A stretch of DNA of 64,000 nucleotides, from positions 121,663 through 185,662 of the forward strand of contig JAMOSG010000039.1 of NCBI GenBank assembly GCA_027063225.1. Direction: 5' to 3'. A program made the translations under genes and the position numbers. Shown here one piece after another: positions 17,848-26,261 of the stretch (the stretch's first letter is position 1; every line of letters starts with the position of its first letter). The notes beneath the pieces were generated by a model, which saw only the letters and a list, made by a program, of their open reading frames with translations, was not told the origin of the DNA and ran no database searches. The DNA comes from Helicobacteraceae bacterium (GTDB taxonomy: Bacteria; Campylobacterota; Campylobacteria; Campylobacterales; Sulfurimonadaceae).

Positions 17848-18837
17848 CTAAAATTCAAATGATAATTGTGCTTCTTGTGTTTGAGACTGTAACACTTCCT
17901 CTTTTGTTGCACCATAAATAAGAGCAAAGTTAAAATCAGATTTTTCTAATATTTTTACAATATCTTTTTTTGTTTTGTAATTATAAACATTTTCATATTT
18001 ACATTCTAAGTCTAACGGTAAAATATAGAGTTTTTTTGCCCAAGAGGCCTCTTTTTCTAAAAACTCTATCTCTTGTTTTATAACCAAATGTTCTGTTTCG
18101 AAAATAAGTACTCTACTTGTTGAACCATACTCCCTTGGTTGAAGCTTTGCATTAACAAATTGTGGTTCAAAATGTTTTAAAAGTTGTAATTTTTGTAGTT
18201 TCACCTCTACATTAAATTCACTAGCAACACCTAAAAGAAGTTCTAGTTTATCTAAAAAAAGAGCAGGGTATTGTACCTTTTCATAAAGTCTCTCTCTATA
18301 AATAAAAGAAGATTCAAAAATTGTATTTTCATAAAGAGTTATTTTTTGTGTAGGCTCTTTAAAAAGGTGAGAATGTGTAAAAATATCCTTATCTACTAAA
18401 GCAGGGGAGAAAATCACCTTTGCATTTTGAGAAAGGTTTAAAATACTTTTTAAGAGAGTTTTATTTTCACCCTCTAAAAAAGTAAATGTAGAATCTGTAA
18501 AAAGTTTTAAAGCTGTATGAAATGTTACACTGTCACACTCATACGACTCTACATTTTTTTCAAGTACAATATAGCGTAGAAGTCGCTTTAGAGCATCTTC
18601 TAAGTCATTAACTTTTATCCATGCTATCTCTGTATCGCTAAGGGGAACCTCTTTATCTACAACAATACCATATGCACCATTTTGCACAGCTTGCTCTATA
18701 GTAGAGTTATCAAAAGCTAAAAACAGATCACCCCTTTTTACATTTTTAGCCTCAATAACAAGATTGTTAAAAAGGCTAACAAAAGGCTCATTTAAAAGAG
18801 TTGCACGAGTAAGAGCTAAAACATTTTGAAGTCTCAT
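17848..18837 (-). CDS. Mur-ligase N-terminal-like protein lacking the ATPase domain
   Basis: 329 residues. Residues about 25-95 resemble the UDP-binding N-terminal domain of MurE/MurF: NLVIEAKNVKRGDLFLAFDN, AVQNGAYGIVVDKEVP, IAWIKVNDLEDALKRLLRYI. The central ATPase P-loop (GxxGKTxx) of Mur ligases is absent, and the rest matches nothing I recognise. It may be a peptidoglycan-precursor-binding or regulatory protein, or a degenerate ligase. Its start overlaps the metG stop by four bases, so translation is coupled to metG. Confidence 0.65.
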   Translation of the reverse strand: MRLQNVLALTRATLLNEPFVSLFNNLVIEAKNVKRGDLFLAFDNSTIEQAVQNGAYGIVVDKEVPLSDTEIAWIKVNDLEDALKRLLRYIVLEKNVESYECDSVTFHTALKLFTDSTFTFLEGENKTLLKSILNLSQNAKVIFSPALVDKDIFTHSHLFKEPTQKITLYENTIFESSFIYRERLYEKVQYPALFLDKLELLLGVASEFNVEVKLQKLQLLKHFEPQFVNAKLQPREYGSTSRVLIFETEHLVIKQEIEFLEKEASWAKKLYILPLDLECKYENVYNYKTKKDIVKILEKSDFNFALIYGATKEEVLQSQTQEAQLSFEF

Positions 18838-20771
18838 CCAATAGGTGTTCCTGACTTTTTAGGTTTTTCTGGACGAACAAGTGCAAGACCATCTTCATCT
18901 TTTGCAGCTAAAAGCATACCTTCACTTAAATGACCCATTAGTTTTGCAGGTTTTAAGTTTGCTACAACACACACTTGTGTATTTACCAAAGACTCAGCAG
19001 AGTAAAACTCTTTAATTCCAGCTACAATTTGGCGAGGTTTCTCTTCCCCTAAATCTACTTGTAATAAAAGAAGTTTTTTACTTTTTGGTACTTCTGTAGC
19101 TTCAACTACTGTTCCAACTTTTAAAGAAGTTTCAAAAAACTGTCCAATCTCAATAAGGTTATCTTCCTCTTTTTTTGTCTCAACTTTTTGCTCTTTTTTA
19201 GGTTGCTCTTTTTTTACTTCTTGTTTTGGTTGCTCTTCTGGCATTAAAGGCTCCTCTATGCGTGGGAAAAGTGGTGGAATTTTTTCAATTGTAAATGTTT
19301 CTAAAAGATTTTTATTTAACACTAAATCTTCATAACTTTTTGTATCTATAGTAAATGAAAGTGCAGATGCAATTTTATTTGTTGTCTTTGGCATAAAAGG
19401 GTGAAGCATAACAGATGCCTTAGCAAGCAAGTTTGCAACAAGTGCTACTGTTGCAAGAGCCATATCCTCTTTACCTTCTTTCATTTTAGCCCATGGAGCA
19501 TGCTCTTCGATTGCTTTATTTGCAATACCAAAAATTTTCCAAAGCTCCTCTAAATATCTATGTGGTTGAATATTTTGCATAAAAGCATCAAGATTATCTA
19601 AAATCTCATTTGCTGCTGTTATCTCTTTTTCATGATATTTTTGTACATCTTTACTATCTATAACAAATGCACTATATTTTCCACTCATACCAATAATACG
19701 ATTAAGTAAATTTCCTAAATCGTTACTTAGTTCTGAGTTAATTCTATCTATAAAAGCACGTTGAGAAAAATCACCATCTTGACCAAATGGAACTTCACGC
19801 ATCATAAAATAGCGTAAATTTTCAACACCATAAGCGTCTGCTACCTCTTTAGGGTGTACAACATTCCCTTTTGATTTACTCATCTTCTCACCATCACGTG
19901 TCCACCAACCATGTGCCGCGATATGTTTAGGAAGTGGTAGATCTAAACTCATTAAAAATGCTGGCCAATAAATAGCGTGAAAACGTAAAATATCTTTCCC
20001 TACAAAGTGGATATCTGCAGGCCAAAAATCCATTTTTGCTTCATCTTTACCGTAACCAAGAGCAGTAATATAGTTCATAAGTGCATCAAGCCATACATAC
20101 ATTACATGTTTGTCATCATTAATAGACTCTGGCATTTTTACACCCCAGCTAAATGATGTTCTAGTTACCGAAAGATCACGTAGTCCACCTTTTACAAAGT
20201 TAATAACCTCATTTGCACGTGAGCGTGGAAGGATAAAATCTGGATGTGCTTCATAATAATCTAGTAGTTTTTGTTCATAATTTGAAAGTTTAAAAAAGTA
20301 GCTTTCCTCTTTAATAACACTTGTACTTCTTCCACAATCTGGACAAAATTCACCATCTTCTAATTGTGTTTCAGGAAAAAAAGTTTCACAACTTACACAG
20401 TAATGCCCCTCATAAAAATCTTTGTAGATATCACCTTTGTTGTACATTCTTTCAAAAGCTTTTTGAACACCAGCTTTATGGTCTGCATCGGTTGTGCGGA
20501 TAAATTTATCGTAACTTATCTCAAACTCATCCCATAAATTTTTAAATGTGGCACTAATCTCATCTGCAAATTGTTGTGTTGGTTTATTATTTTTCTTAGC
20601 AGATTCTTCTATTTTTTGACCATGCTCATCTGTACCTGTTAAAAAGAAAGTTTCCTCACCTTTTAAACGCTCATAACGTGCAACTGTATCTGTAATAAAA
20701 GTAGTGTACGCATGACCAATATGCGCTTCCCCATTAACATAGTAGATTGGTGTTGTTACATATTTACTCAA
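18834..20771 (-). CDS. metG: Methionyl-tRNA synthetase
   Basis: 645 residues. Class I synthetase charging tRNA-Met. HIGH motif in NGEAHIGHAYTT, KMSKS in DGEKMSKSKGNVV, a CXXC-CXXC zinc knuckle (CVSCETFF ... FCPDCG). The C-terminus (about 535-640) carries the fused EMAPII/Trbp111-like tRNA-binding domain (FETSLKVGTVVEATEVPKSK, GMLLAAKDEDGLALV) joined by a Lys/Glu/Pro-rich linker, the dimeric form common in this phylum. The Mur-like gene overlaps its stop. Confidence 0.98.
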   Translation of the reverse strand: MSKYVTTPIYYVNGEAHIGHAYTTFITDTVARYERLKGEETFFLTGTDEHGQKIEESAKKNNKPTQQFADEISATFKNLWDEFEISYDKFIRTTDADHKAGVQKAFERMYNKGDIYKDFYEGHYCVSCETFFPETQLEDGEFCPDCGRSTSVIKEESYFFKLSNYEQKLLDYYEAHPDFILPRSRANEVINFVKGGLRDLSVTRTSFSWGVKMPESINDDKHVMYVWLDALMNYITALGYGKDEAKMDFWPADIHFVGKDILRFHAIYWPAFLMSLDLPLPKHIAAHGWWTRDGEKMSKSKGNVVHPKEVADAYGVENLRYFMMREVPFGQDGDFSQRAFIDRINSELSNDLGNLLNRIIGMSGKYSAFVIDSKDVQKYHEKEITAANEILDNLDAFMQNIQPHRYLEELWKIFGIANKAIEEHAPWAKMKEGKEDMALATVALVANLLAKASVMLHPFMPKTTNKIASALSFTIDTKSYEDLVLNKNLLETFTIEKIPPLFPRIEEPLMPEEQPKQEVKKEQPKKEQKVETKKEEDNLIEIGQFFETSLKVGTVVEATEVPKSKKLLLLQVDLGEEKPRQIVAGIKEFYSAESLVNTQVCVVANLKPAKLMGHLSEGMLLAAKDEDGLALVRPEKPKKSGTPIG

Positions 20772-20818
20772 TTTTTCTCACCTATATTTTATTTTTTGTT
20801 ATTTTAACTAGATTTGTA

Positions 20819-21022
20819 TTAAAACTCAAATCCACCTGTTTCACCTTTACTCATAGAGTTATAAACCGCGTCTATATATTCATCACGCAGTTTACACTCT
20901 AAAAAAGAGTCACATTCACTACAACTTTGAACACCTTTTTGTTTTTGGCACTCTTGAAGTTTTAGAAGCATCTCATCAAGATAAAGTTCAAATTTATCTT
21001 TTTGTTCAACCTCATTAGACAT
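20819..21022 (-). CDS. Small four-cysteine protein, function unknown
   Basis: 67 residues, acidic, helical, with four cysteines at 24, 34, 37 and 43 ([20 protein letters not shown]), spaced so that a metal site is possible. It overlaps the fbp stop by eight bases, so it is coupled to fbp. From the pattern it looks like a conserved small gene of Campylobacterota, but I cannot name it. Confidence 0.75.
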   Translation of the reverse strand: MSNEVEQKDKFELYLDEMLLKLQECQKQKGVQSCSECDSFLECKLRDEYIDAVYNSMSKGETGGFEF

Positions 21023-21857
21023 TTTGAGAATAAACCTCTTTTACAACACTTACTTCCTTTTTAGAACCAAAAAAACATGGTGAAGTATCATGTACATGAG
21101 CAAAACCTAAACTAAGAAGAGGCTCTGTACCATTAACAGCTTCACCTCCAGCTTTTTCATATACAAATGCAAAAGGAAAAACTTCAAATAAACGGCGAAG
21201 TTTTCCATCTGGTTTATCACTCGTTGCTGGATAGCTAAATAAACCACCACCTTTAAGTAAAATTTGGTGTAAGTCTGGAACCATTCCACCAGAATAACGC
21301 AGACGATACCCTTGTGCAAAGAAGTTATCTATCATCACTTTATGGTATGGTGGCCAATTTTGTTGTGTTCCACCTGGAGCCATAAGTTTTCCTTTGTTAT
21401 TAAGATGAATCTCTTTAACAAATTCAAAATCTCCCGCTTGTAAAAGGTAGAGTTTTACTTTGTTATGTGCAAAAACCATCTCTACACGTGGACCATACAC
21501 AACATAACAAGCAGCTACCATTTTATCTGCTCCAAAGCCACCTTCATAAATTCCAAAAATAGAACCAACACTTAAGTTTACATCTACAAGTGAAGAACCA
21601 TCAAGTGGATCATAAGCAATATAATACTTTCCATCTTCGTGTAAAAGCTCTTGATGCGTTTTCTCTTCACTTGCAATTGTATGAATTGAAGCTACTTTTG
21701 AAAACTCCTCTTCAATGATCATATCACTTTTAATATCAAGTTCAAGTTGTGTTTCACCTGAACTATTTTCTTGTTGAGAATAACCTATATCCTTAACATC
21801 TATTGCTTCTTTTATACGTTTTGCACTTGCTTGAATTGCACTAAAAATATCATTCAT
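21015..21857 (-). CDS. fbp: Fructose-1,6-bisphosphatase, class I
   Basis: 280 residues. Hydrolyses fructose-1,6-bisphosphate to fructose-6-phosphate, the committed gluconeogenic step needed by an autotroph. Metal-binding motifs: IASEEK near the N-terminus and [20 protein letters not shown]; substrate-binding [19 protein letters not shown] and [15 protein letters not shown]. It follows mobB with no gap; the order on the minus strand is mobB, fbp, the small Cys protein. Confidence 0.96.
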   Translation of the reverse strand: MNDIFSAIQASAKRIKEAIDVKDIGYSQQENSSGETQLELDIKSDMIIEEEFSKVASIHTIASEEKTHQELLHEDGKYYIAYDPLDGSSLVDVNLSVGSIFGIYEGGFGADKMVAACYVVYGPRVEMVFAHNKVKLYLLQAGDFEFVKEIHLNNKGKLMAPGGTQQNWPPYHKVMIDNFFAQGYRLRYSGGMVPDLHQILLKGGGLFSYPATSDKPDGKLRRLFEVFPFAFVYEKAGGEAVNGTEPLLSLGFAHVHDTSPCFFGSKKEVSVVKEVYSQNV

Positions 21858-22361
21858 TTAAACTTCCTTTGCGTTTTGTAAAATCCATGAAATAATCTCA
21901 TCTATATCATTTAAATCTAAAAGAGCTACATCTTTTGGAATATTGTAATTAGCTATTTGAACTGTTTTATCCGTCGCTAAAGCATCCATATAACCAAAAT
22001 ATGTTTCATCTATTTTTTCTCGAAAAACTGAGATTCTTGGGAGAGGTAAATCTTTTAAACCCTCAACAAGTAAATAATCAAAATCTCCAAAAAGTTTAAC
22101 CATATCTTCTAACTCTCTTGCTCGTTTAGAAAAAAGTGTTGTACGAGTAGGGGAGGCTACAATAACCTCTGCCCCTGTTTGGGAAAATTTATAACTATCT
22201 TTTCCCTCTACATCAAATCGTGCTTTGTCTCCTGGATCATGTTTAATAATAGCTACTTCTTTTTTATGCTCATTCATAAGTTTTTGTGCTATCTTGATAA
22301 TAAGCGTCGTTTTCCCACTATTTGATGGTCCTGTAAAAGCAATAGCTAATCTTTTTTTCAA
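21858..22361 (-). CDS. mobB: Molybdopterin-guanine dinucleotide biosynthesis protein B
   Basis: 167 residues. A GTPase-like adaptor for the bis-MGD cofactor of molybdoenzymes. P-loop GPSNSGKTTLI near residue 10, and IKHDPGDKARFDVEGKDSYK and the LLVEGLKDLPLPRI motif typical of MobB are present. It opens a three-gene unit with fbp. The divergent neighbour at 22452 has its own promoter. Confidence 0.92.
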   Translation of the reverse strand: MKKRLAIAFTGPSNSGKTTLIIKIAQKLMNEHKKEVAIIKHDPGDKARFDVEGKDSYKFSQTGAEVIVASPTRTTLFSKRARELEDMVKLFGDFDYLLVEGLKDLPLPRISVFREKIDETYFGYMDALATDKTVQIANYNIPKDVALLDLNDIDEIISWILQNAKEV

Positions 22362-22420
22362 ATTGTTTATCTCTTGTTGAAAATTTTTATAAGATTGTAC
22401 AAAAGAAAAGTTTAATAAGA

Positions 22421-22426
22421 TATAAT
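22421..22426 (+). promoter_or_regulatory. -10 element of lipoprotein gene promoter
   Basis: TATAAT in AATAAGATATAATTCAG, 26 bases before the ATG at 22452, followed by an AAGGA ribosome site. Confidence 0.55.
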
Positions 22427-22451
22427 TCAGTAGATTTTTTAAGGATTTAGA

Positions 22452-22904
22452 ATGAAAAGGGTAATTTTTTTTACACTCTTAGTTTTTTCTTTAACTGGAT
22501 GTTCCCATAAAACTGCTTTTAGTGTTTTTAATATCTCCAAAGAGCAGAAAGTTTTAGCTGCAAATACACAAAGAGTAAAGCTACTTCAAAATGGAGAAAC
22601 ACTAGGTATCATAAATGTTACATATCTAAATAATTTTCATCACTATAAAGGGAATAAGCAAGTTTTTTTTATTGCACTTTATCTTAAAAATAAAAATCAA
22701 TACATAAGTTTTTTACTCAACAATAAAAAAGCTATCTATACAGAAAAGCTTCCCAAAGAGAATCGATATGCTAAACTTTTAGGGCTCAATGAAGATTGGA
22801 ACCAATTTTATAAAGTTGTTTTTAATGTAGATAAAAAAATTCTTCTTTTTAGTTGCGAAAATACTCAAAATTCTCTTGCTTCTTTAACTTTTTTAACATA
22901 TTAA
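22452..22904 (+). CDS. Hypothetical lipoprotein
   Basis: 150 residues with a signal peptide and lipobox LTGCSHK (Cys17). The rest is beta-rich and basic, with no recognised motif. It has its own promoter. It converges on, and overlaps by 56 bases, the 3' end of the lytic transglycosylase gene on the other strand, so its last 18 codons are antisense to that gene. Function unknown. Confidence 0.75.
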   Translation: MKRVIFFTLLVFSLTGCSHKTAFSVFNISKEQKVLAANTQRVKLLQNGETLGIINVTYLNNFHHYKGNKQVFFIALYLKNKNQYISFLLNNKKAIYTEKLPKENRYAKLLGLNEDWNQFYKVVFNVDKKILLFSCENTQNSLASLTFLTY

Positions 22905-24465
22905 TTAAAGAAACCTCCTCTTGTAAAATAGTTTTGTAAACAATATAGTTTGCTAAAACTTTTTTACCATACTCTCTTGTTTCAGAATTTTTCATAAGCT
23001 CCATACTTAAATAGGGCTCATATTTTTTATTACTAAATGCACCACTTCTAATATGGCGTTTTAAAAAGCCTATACCACCATTATATGCGTATGCAATCAA
23101 AAGAGGATGATGAAGTTTTTTTTGTAACCATTGAATATGTTTACGTGCATATTCAATATTTTTTTTAGGATGAAAAAAATCTTTATATTGCACTTTTTCA
23201 TGTTTTTTTTGTGCAATTTCATCTATTAAAAAAGGCATAAGTTGCATAAGACCTAGTGCGTAAGATGGTGAAATAGCAGAGGGTATAAAACGGCTTTCTT
23301 GACGCATAATAGCATATACTAAAGCCTTTTCATCATTTGTAGCATCTAATAAATATTGATTATATGGCATCACATAAGCATGAAATTTATAATCATAAGC
23401 TTTTTCTAAAATATAGCTTTGAATTGGCACCATATTTTTTTGTTGATACTCTAAATAAAGTTTAAAAAGTTTCTCTTTTGGTGTTTTTTTTAATTTTTTT
23501 GAGATTTTATACCAAATAAAAGGATCTTTTATATCTTCATAGTTATATTGTTTATTTGTCTTTGTGTATGTAAAAAAATTGAGTGGTGGTTTTTTTAAAA
23601 CTTCTCTTGCATAAAGGGTATAGATATTGATATTTTTACTATATAACAATGCTTTTAAGACTCTCTTTTTCTTTGTTAATTTGTAAAGCCAAAAAAGTGT
23701 TTTATCTTTGTCTGAATGTTTTTTATACTTTTTATATGCTTTTTTTAGATGTTTAATAGCTTTTCTTTTTTTATCTTGCTTAATATAAAACAGAGCCATT
23801 AAAAAGTTTGATTTTGCATCTAAATTTTTTGGTTTTAAATTGTAAAGTGATCTTTGTAAGTTTTTTAATTTTTTATCTCTCATTACTATATCTATAAACT
23901 GTGCCATTTTTATAGAATGGGCCAATGTATTTATATAATTTTTATTTATATATAAATCGAGATGTTTTTGACGAAAAGTTTTACTTACATTAATAAACAT
24001 TCTTAAAACTGTATCATTATCATATTTTTTATATGCTTCAATAGAGTAGGGTTCACTTTGAATAGCAATCAACCTTTTTTGCCAACTTTTTTTTACCCTT
24101 TTTTTTACTTTTTCCCTTTGAGTATTATTCATATAAAGAGTTTTATATGACATAAATGCATATTCTAAACATCTTCTATTTTTAATATTGTAGAGATCTT
24201 CCCTTTTTTGACATTGTATTTTATAAAGCAATTTTGCATCATTTGGATTTTTCTTTAAATAAAGTCTTTGTAATTTTTTAGTATGTCGTTTTACTTGTCT
24301 ATAAGCAGCAATGGCAGAATTTTTAGAGATATTTTTTTGTTGAAGATATTGCCAAATAAGAAAATCTTTAGCTATACTTGAAGGTTTTGAATTGATCTCT
24401 CGTAGGGTTATTTGAGCTAATAAAGTAGCACTAAACAACCCTACAAGAACAACAAAACGAAGCAT
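22849..24465 (-). CDS. Soluble lytic murein transglycosylase (SLT family)
   Basis: 538 residues. Signal peptide (about 1-17), a long Lys-rich helical superhelix region (about 30-370), and a C-terminal SLT catalytic domain. The catalytic Glu390 lies in YAIMRQESRF, followed by SPSYALGLMQLMP and LLIAYAYNGG, the four canonical motifs of family 1 lytic transglycosylases. It cleaves peptidoglycan glycan strands in the periplasm. It follows yggT and gltX-like in a minus-strand row (7-base gap). The domain order is that of Slt70-type enzymes. Confidence 0.92.
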   Translation of the reverse strand: MLRFVVLVGLFSATLLAQITLREINSKPSSIAKDFLIWQYLQQKNISKNSAIAAYRQVKRHTKKLQRLYLKKNPNDAKLLYKIQCQKREDLYNIKNRRCLEYAFMSYKTLYMNNTQREKVKKRVKKSWQKRLIAIQSEPYSIEAYKKYDNDTVLRMFINVSKTFRQKHLDLYINKNYINTLAHSIKMAQFIDIVMRDKKLKNLQRSLYNLKPKNLDAKSNFLMALFYIKQDKKRKAIKHLKKAYKKYKKHSDKDKTLFWLYKLTKKKRVLKALLYSKNINIYTLYAREVLKKPPLNFFTYTKTNKQYNYEDIKDPFIWYKISKKLKKTPKEKLFKLYLEYQQKNMVPIQSYILEKAYDYKFHAYVMPYNQYLLDATNDEKALVYAIMRQESRFIPSAISPSYALGLMQLMPFLIDEIAQKKHEKVQYKDFFHPKKNIEYARKHIQWLQKKLHHPLLIAYAYNGGIGFLKRHIRSGAFSNKKYEPYLSMELMKNSETREYGKKVLANYIVYKTILQEEVSLINMLKKLKKQENFEYFRN

Positions 24466-24472
24466 AAATTTT

Positions 24473-24769
24473 TTATAAAGTAGTTGCTAAAGTATTAAAA
24501 ACTAAACTTACTAAAATCATAAGAACCTGAAGAGCAATAACCACAACAAGTGGAGCAAGGTCAAGTCCATTAAAATTTGTTCTTATGTATCTATTTACCA
24601 TTGCATATGCAGGGTTTGTAATACGATATAAAAATTGAACAATAGGATTAAAAGGGTCAGGATTTACAAAACTTAAAAAAGCACTAATAATAATAACCCA
24701 AATATAAACTTCAATTAAACCATTTACTAAACTACCAAGTTGTGCTATAGCTATACCTAAATTACTCAT
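24473..24769 (-). CDS. YggT family membrane protein
   Basis: 98 residues with two hydrophobic helices (about 7-32 and 70-95) and the family motifs SFVNPDPFNPIVQFLYRITNP and NGLDLAPLVVVIAL. YggT proteins occur widely with cell-wall or division genes; their biochemical role is not settled. Its start overlaps the stop of the upstream GltX2-like gene by four bases, and an SLT gene follows, so the three form a transcription unit. Confidence 0.9.
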   Translation of the reverse strand: MSNLGIAIAQLGSLVNGLIEVYIWVIIISAFLSFVNPDPFNPIVQFLYRITNPAYAMVNRYIRTNFNGLDLAPLVVVIALQVLMILVSLVFNTLATTL

Positions 24770-26037
24770 TTTATAATCTCTCCTAAATAATTTTTGAGAT
24801 GTTTATACACCTCTTGAATATTTTTTTCATCTTTAAAACCAGTTAAAAGTATAGAGAGTGACTCTAAGAGTTTCTTTTCCTCTATTGCAGTTTTTTTAAG
24901 AAGATAATTTTTAAAATCTTCAAACTCTTCAAAATGTGTCGCTTGATTTATAGTTTCTTTTAAAAGTTTTACCTCTTTTTGAAGCTCTTGAGGAATTGTT
25001 TTTTTTGCAAAAATAGGTTCAATTTTTGAGCGTAACTCTTTTGTTGTTGCTATATCTTGAAGATAAACTTTTGCTAAAGCTCCTATGCTTGCATCTGCAA
25101 ATCCAACATAACGGCTTAACTCCTTATTATCTAACATTTTAAGATGTTCTTGATTAATCTTTTTTAATTTTTCAAGATCAAATTCGATAGAAGAGGGTGC
25201 AATTTTTTCTATATTAAACCAATCTATAGCTTCACTGAGTGTAAAAATCTCTTGAGGAGTTTCATTTCCAAGTAACACTAAATAATTACTAATTGCAGCA
25301 GGTAAAAAACCATCTTCTAAAAGAGTTTTTATAGTAAAATCTTTTGCATTTTTTATCGCTGGAAGATGAGCATACACTATCTCTTTTTGATAATTTAACT
25401 CATTTCTTATGTGAATTTGCTTAGGTGTATCCTCTATATACTCCTCTTTACGAACAATAATAGATATATCATTTAACATATCATCTACAGCAGAAGCAAA
25501 ATTTTGTGTTGGAGTTTTATCCATATTTAAAATAGTAAAACTCTCCATATCTTCTATAGAAAAATTTACCTCTCCTCTTATGTAATCTTTAAAAACAATA
25601 GGAGAAGTAGGGCGTTTGATTCTCACTCTAAAGGGATGTTCATTATCTATAACAAGTTCTGGAGGAAGATTCATACAAGCATCATCATATCTATATGTTT
25701 TTTGTTCCTCTTGAGCTTCTTTTTGTTTTTTCTCCAGGTATTCATCTGAGCAAAAACAATTAAATGCTTTTTTATTATGTAAAAGATCAAGTGCCATAGC
25801 AGAATGAAAACGGAAGTTTTGAGTCTGATAAACGACTTGAGAATACTCTAAACCAAAAAGTTCTAGTAATCCTAAAATTCTTTGATCTTCCCCTTCTATA
25901 TTTTTCTCTTTATTAGTATCTTCAATTCTTACTATAAAATTTTCATTTTTTTGTTTAGCAATAATGTAGTTAAAAAGGGCAATACGTAAATCTTCTATAT
26001 TCATATCACCTGTTGGACTTGGTGCAAATCTAAGCAT
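24766..26037 (-). CDS. GltX2-type glutamyl-tRNA synthetase homologue with degenerate catalytic motifs
   Basis: 423 residues. Overall sequence follows Campylobacterota GltX2 (MLRFAPSPTGDMN..., RIEDT, NLPPELVI, QNFASAVDD, YAHLPAI, GFLPAAISNYLVLLGN), the enzyme that in Helicobacter misacylates tRNA-Gln with Glu for GatCAB. The HIGH motif is replaced by NIED (residues 13-16). The KMSKS loop is absent: HLPAIKNAKDFTIKTLLEDG (about 224-243) runs from the strand before the loop straight to the helix after it, about ten residues short. The RGEDHxSNT element is RKEEYIEDT. The frame is intact. Either a non-catalytic paralogue or an altered ligase; a second active GluRS must exist elsewhere. Heads a unit with yggT and slt, 86 bases after tRNA-Glu. 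Confidence 0.85.
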   Translation of the reverse strand: MLRFAPSPTGDMNIEDLRIALFNYIIAKQKNENFIVRIEDTNKEKNIEGEDQRILGLLELFGLEYSQVVYQTQNFRFHSAMALDLLHNKKAFNCFCSDEYLEKKQKEAQEEQKTYRYDDACMNLPPELVIDNEHPFRVRIKRPTSPIVFKDYIRGEVNFSIEDMESFTILNMDKTPTQNFASAVDDMLNDISIIVRKEEYIEDTPKQIHIRNELNYQKEIVYAHLPAIKNAKDFTIKTLLEDGFLPAAISNYLVLLGNETPQEIFTLSEAIDWFNIEKIAPSSIEFDLEKLKKINQEHLKMLDNKELSRYVGFADASIGALAKVYLQDIATTKELRSKIEPIFAKKTIPQELQKEVKLLKETINQATHFEEFEDFKNYLLKKTAIEEKKLLESLSILLTGFKDEKNIQEVYKHLKNYLGEIIK

Positions 26038-26122
26038 AAATTATTTTCCTGCGTTATAATATTTTTCTGTGATTGTATCTAAAAAGAACTGAGAAAAAGT
26101 TTTGATTGTTTAAAAAGAAGGA

Positions 26123-26197
26123 TGGTGACCCCTAGGAGACTCGAACTCCTGTAACATGGATGAAAACCATGGATCCTAACCGCTAGACGAAGGGGCC
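26123..26197 (-). tRNA. tRNA-Glu (UUC)
   Basis: A 75-base cloverleaf with encoded CCA. Acceptor GGCCCCT pairs with AGGGGTC (one G-U), anticodon stem CATGG/CCATG holds loop TTTTCAT with anticodon TTC, and the T arm contains GTTCGAGTC. It is on the same strand as, and 86 bases before, the GltX2-like gene, and so could be cotranscribed with it. A TATAAT lies about 20 bases upstream. Confidence 0.96.
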
Positions 26198-26216
26198 ATC
26201 TTTGTTTGATGGAAGA

Positions 26217-26222
26217 ATTATA
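26217..26222 (-). promoter_or_regulatory. -10 element of tRNA-Glu promoter
   Basis: Minus-strand TATAAT, 20 bases before the mature tRNA 5' end. It abuts the inverted repeat at 26222-26256, so the -35 region lies inside that repeat. Confidence 0.6.
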
Positions 26223-26256
26223 TAGATATTAAGCTTATAAATTGCTTAATATCTAT
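26222..26256. terminator. 13-bp perfect inverted repeat downstream of the response regulator
   Basis: Arms ATAGATATTAAGC (26222-26234) and GCTTAATATCTAT (26244-26256) with a 9-base loop. It begins six bases after the response-regulator stop on the minus strand, so a terminator is the simplest reading, but it lacks a clear U-run there and covers the -35 region of the tRNA-Glu promoter, so an operator role is also possible. Confidence 0.5.
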
Positions 26257-26261
26257 GATTT

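Noticed and set aside
26038..26122. Possible riboswitch or T-box leader before the GltX-like gene
   Set aside because: The space between the tRNA and the start is only 85 bases, shows no T-box specifier structure, and no terminator/antiterminator pair is visible.
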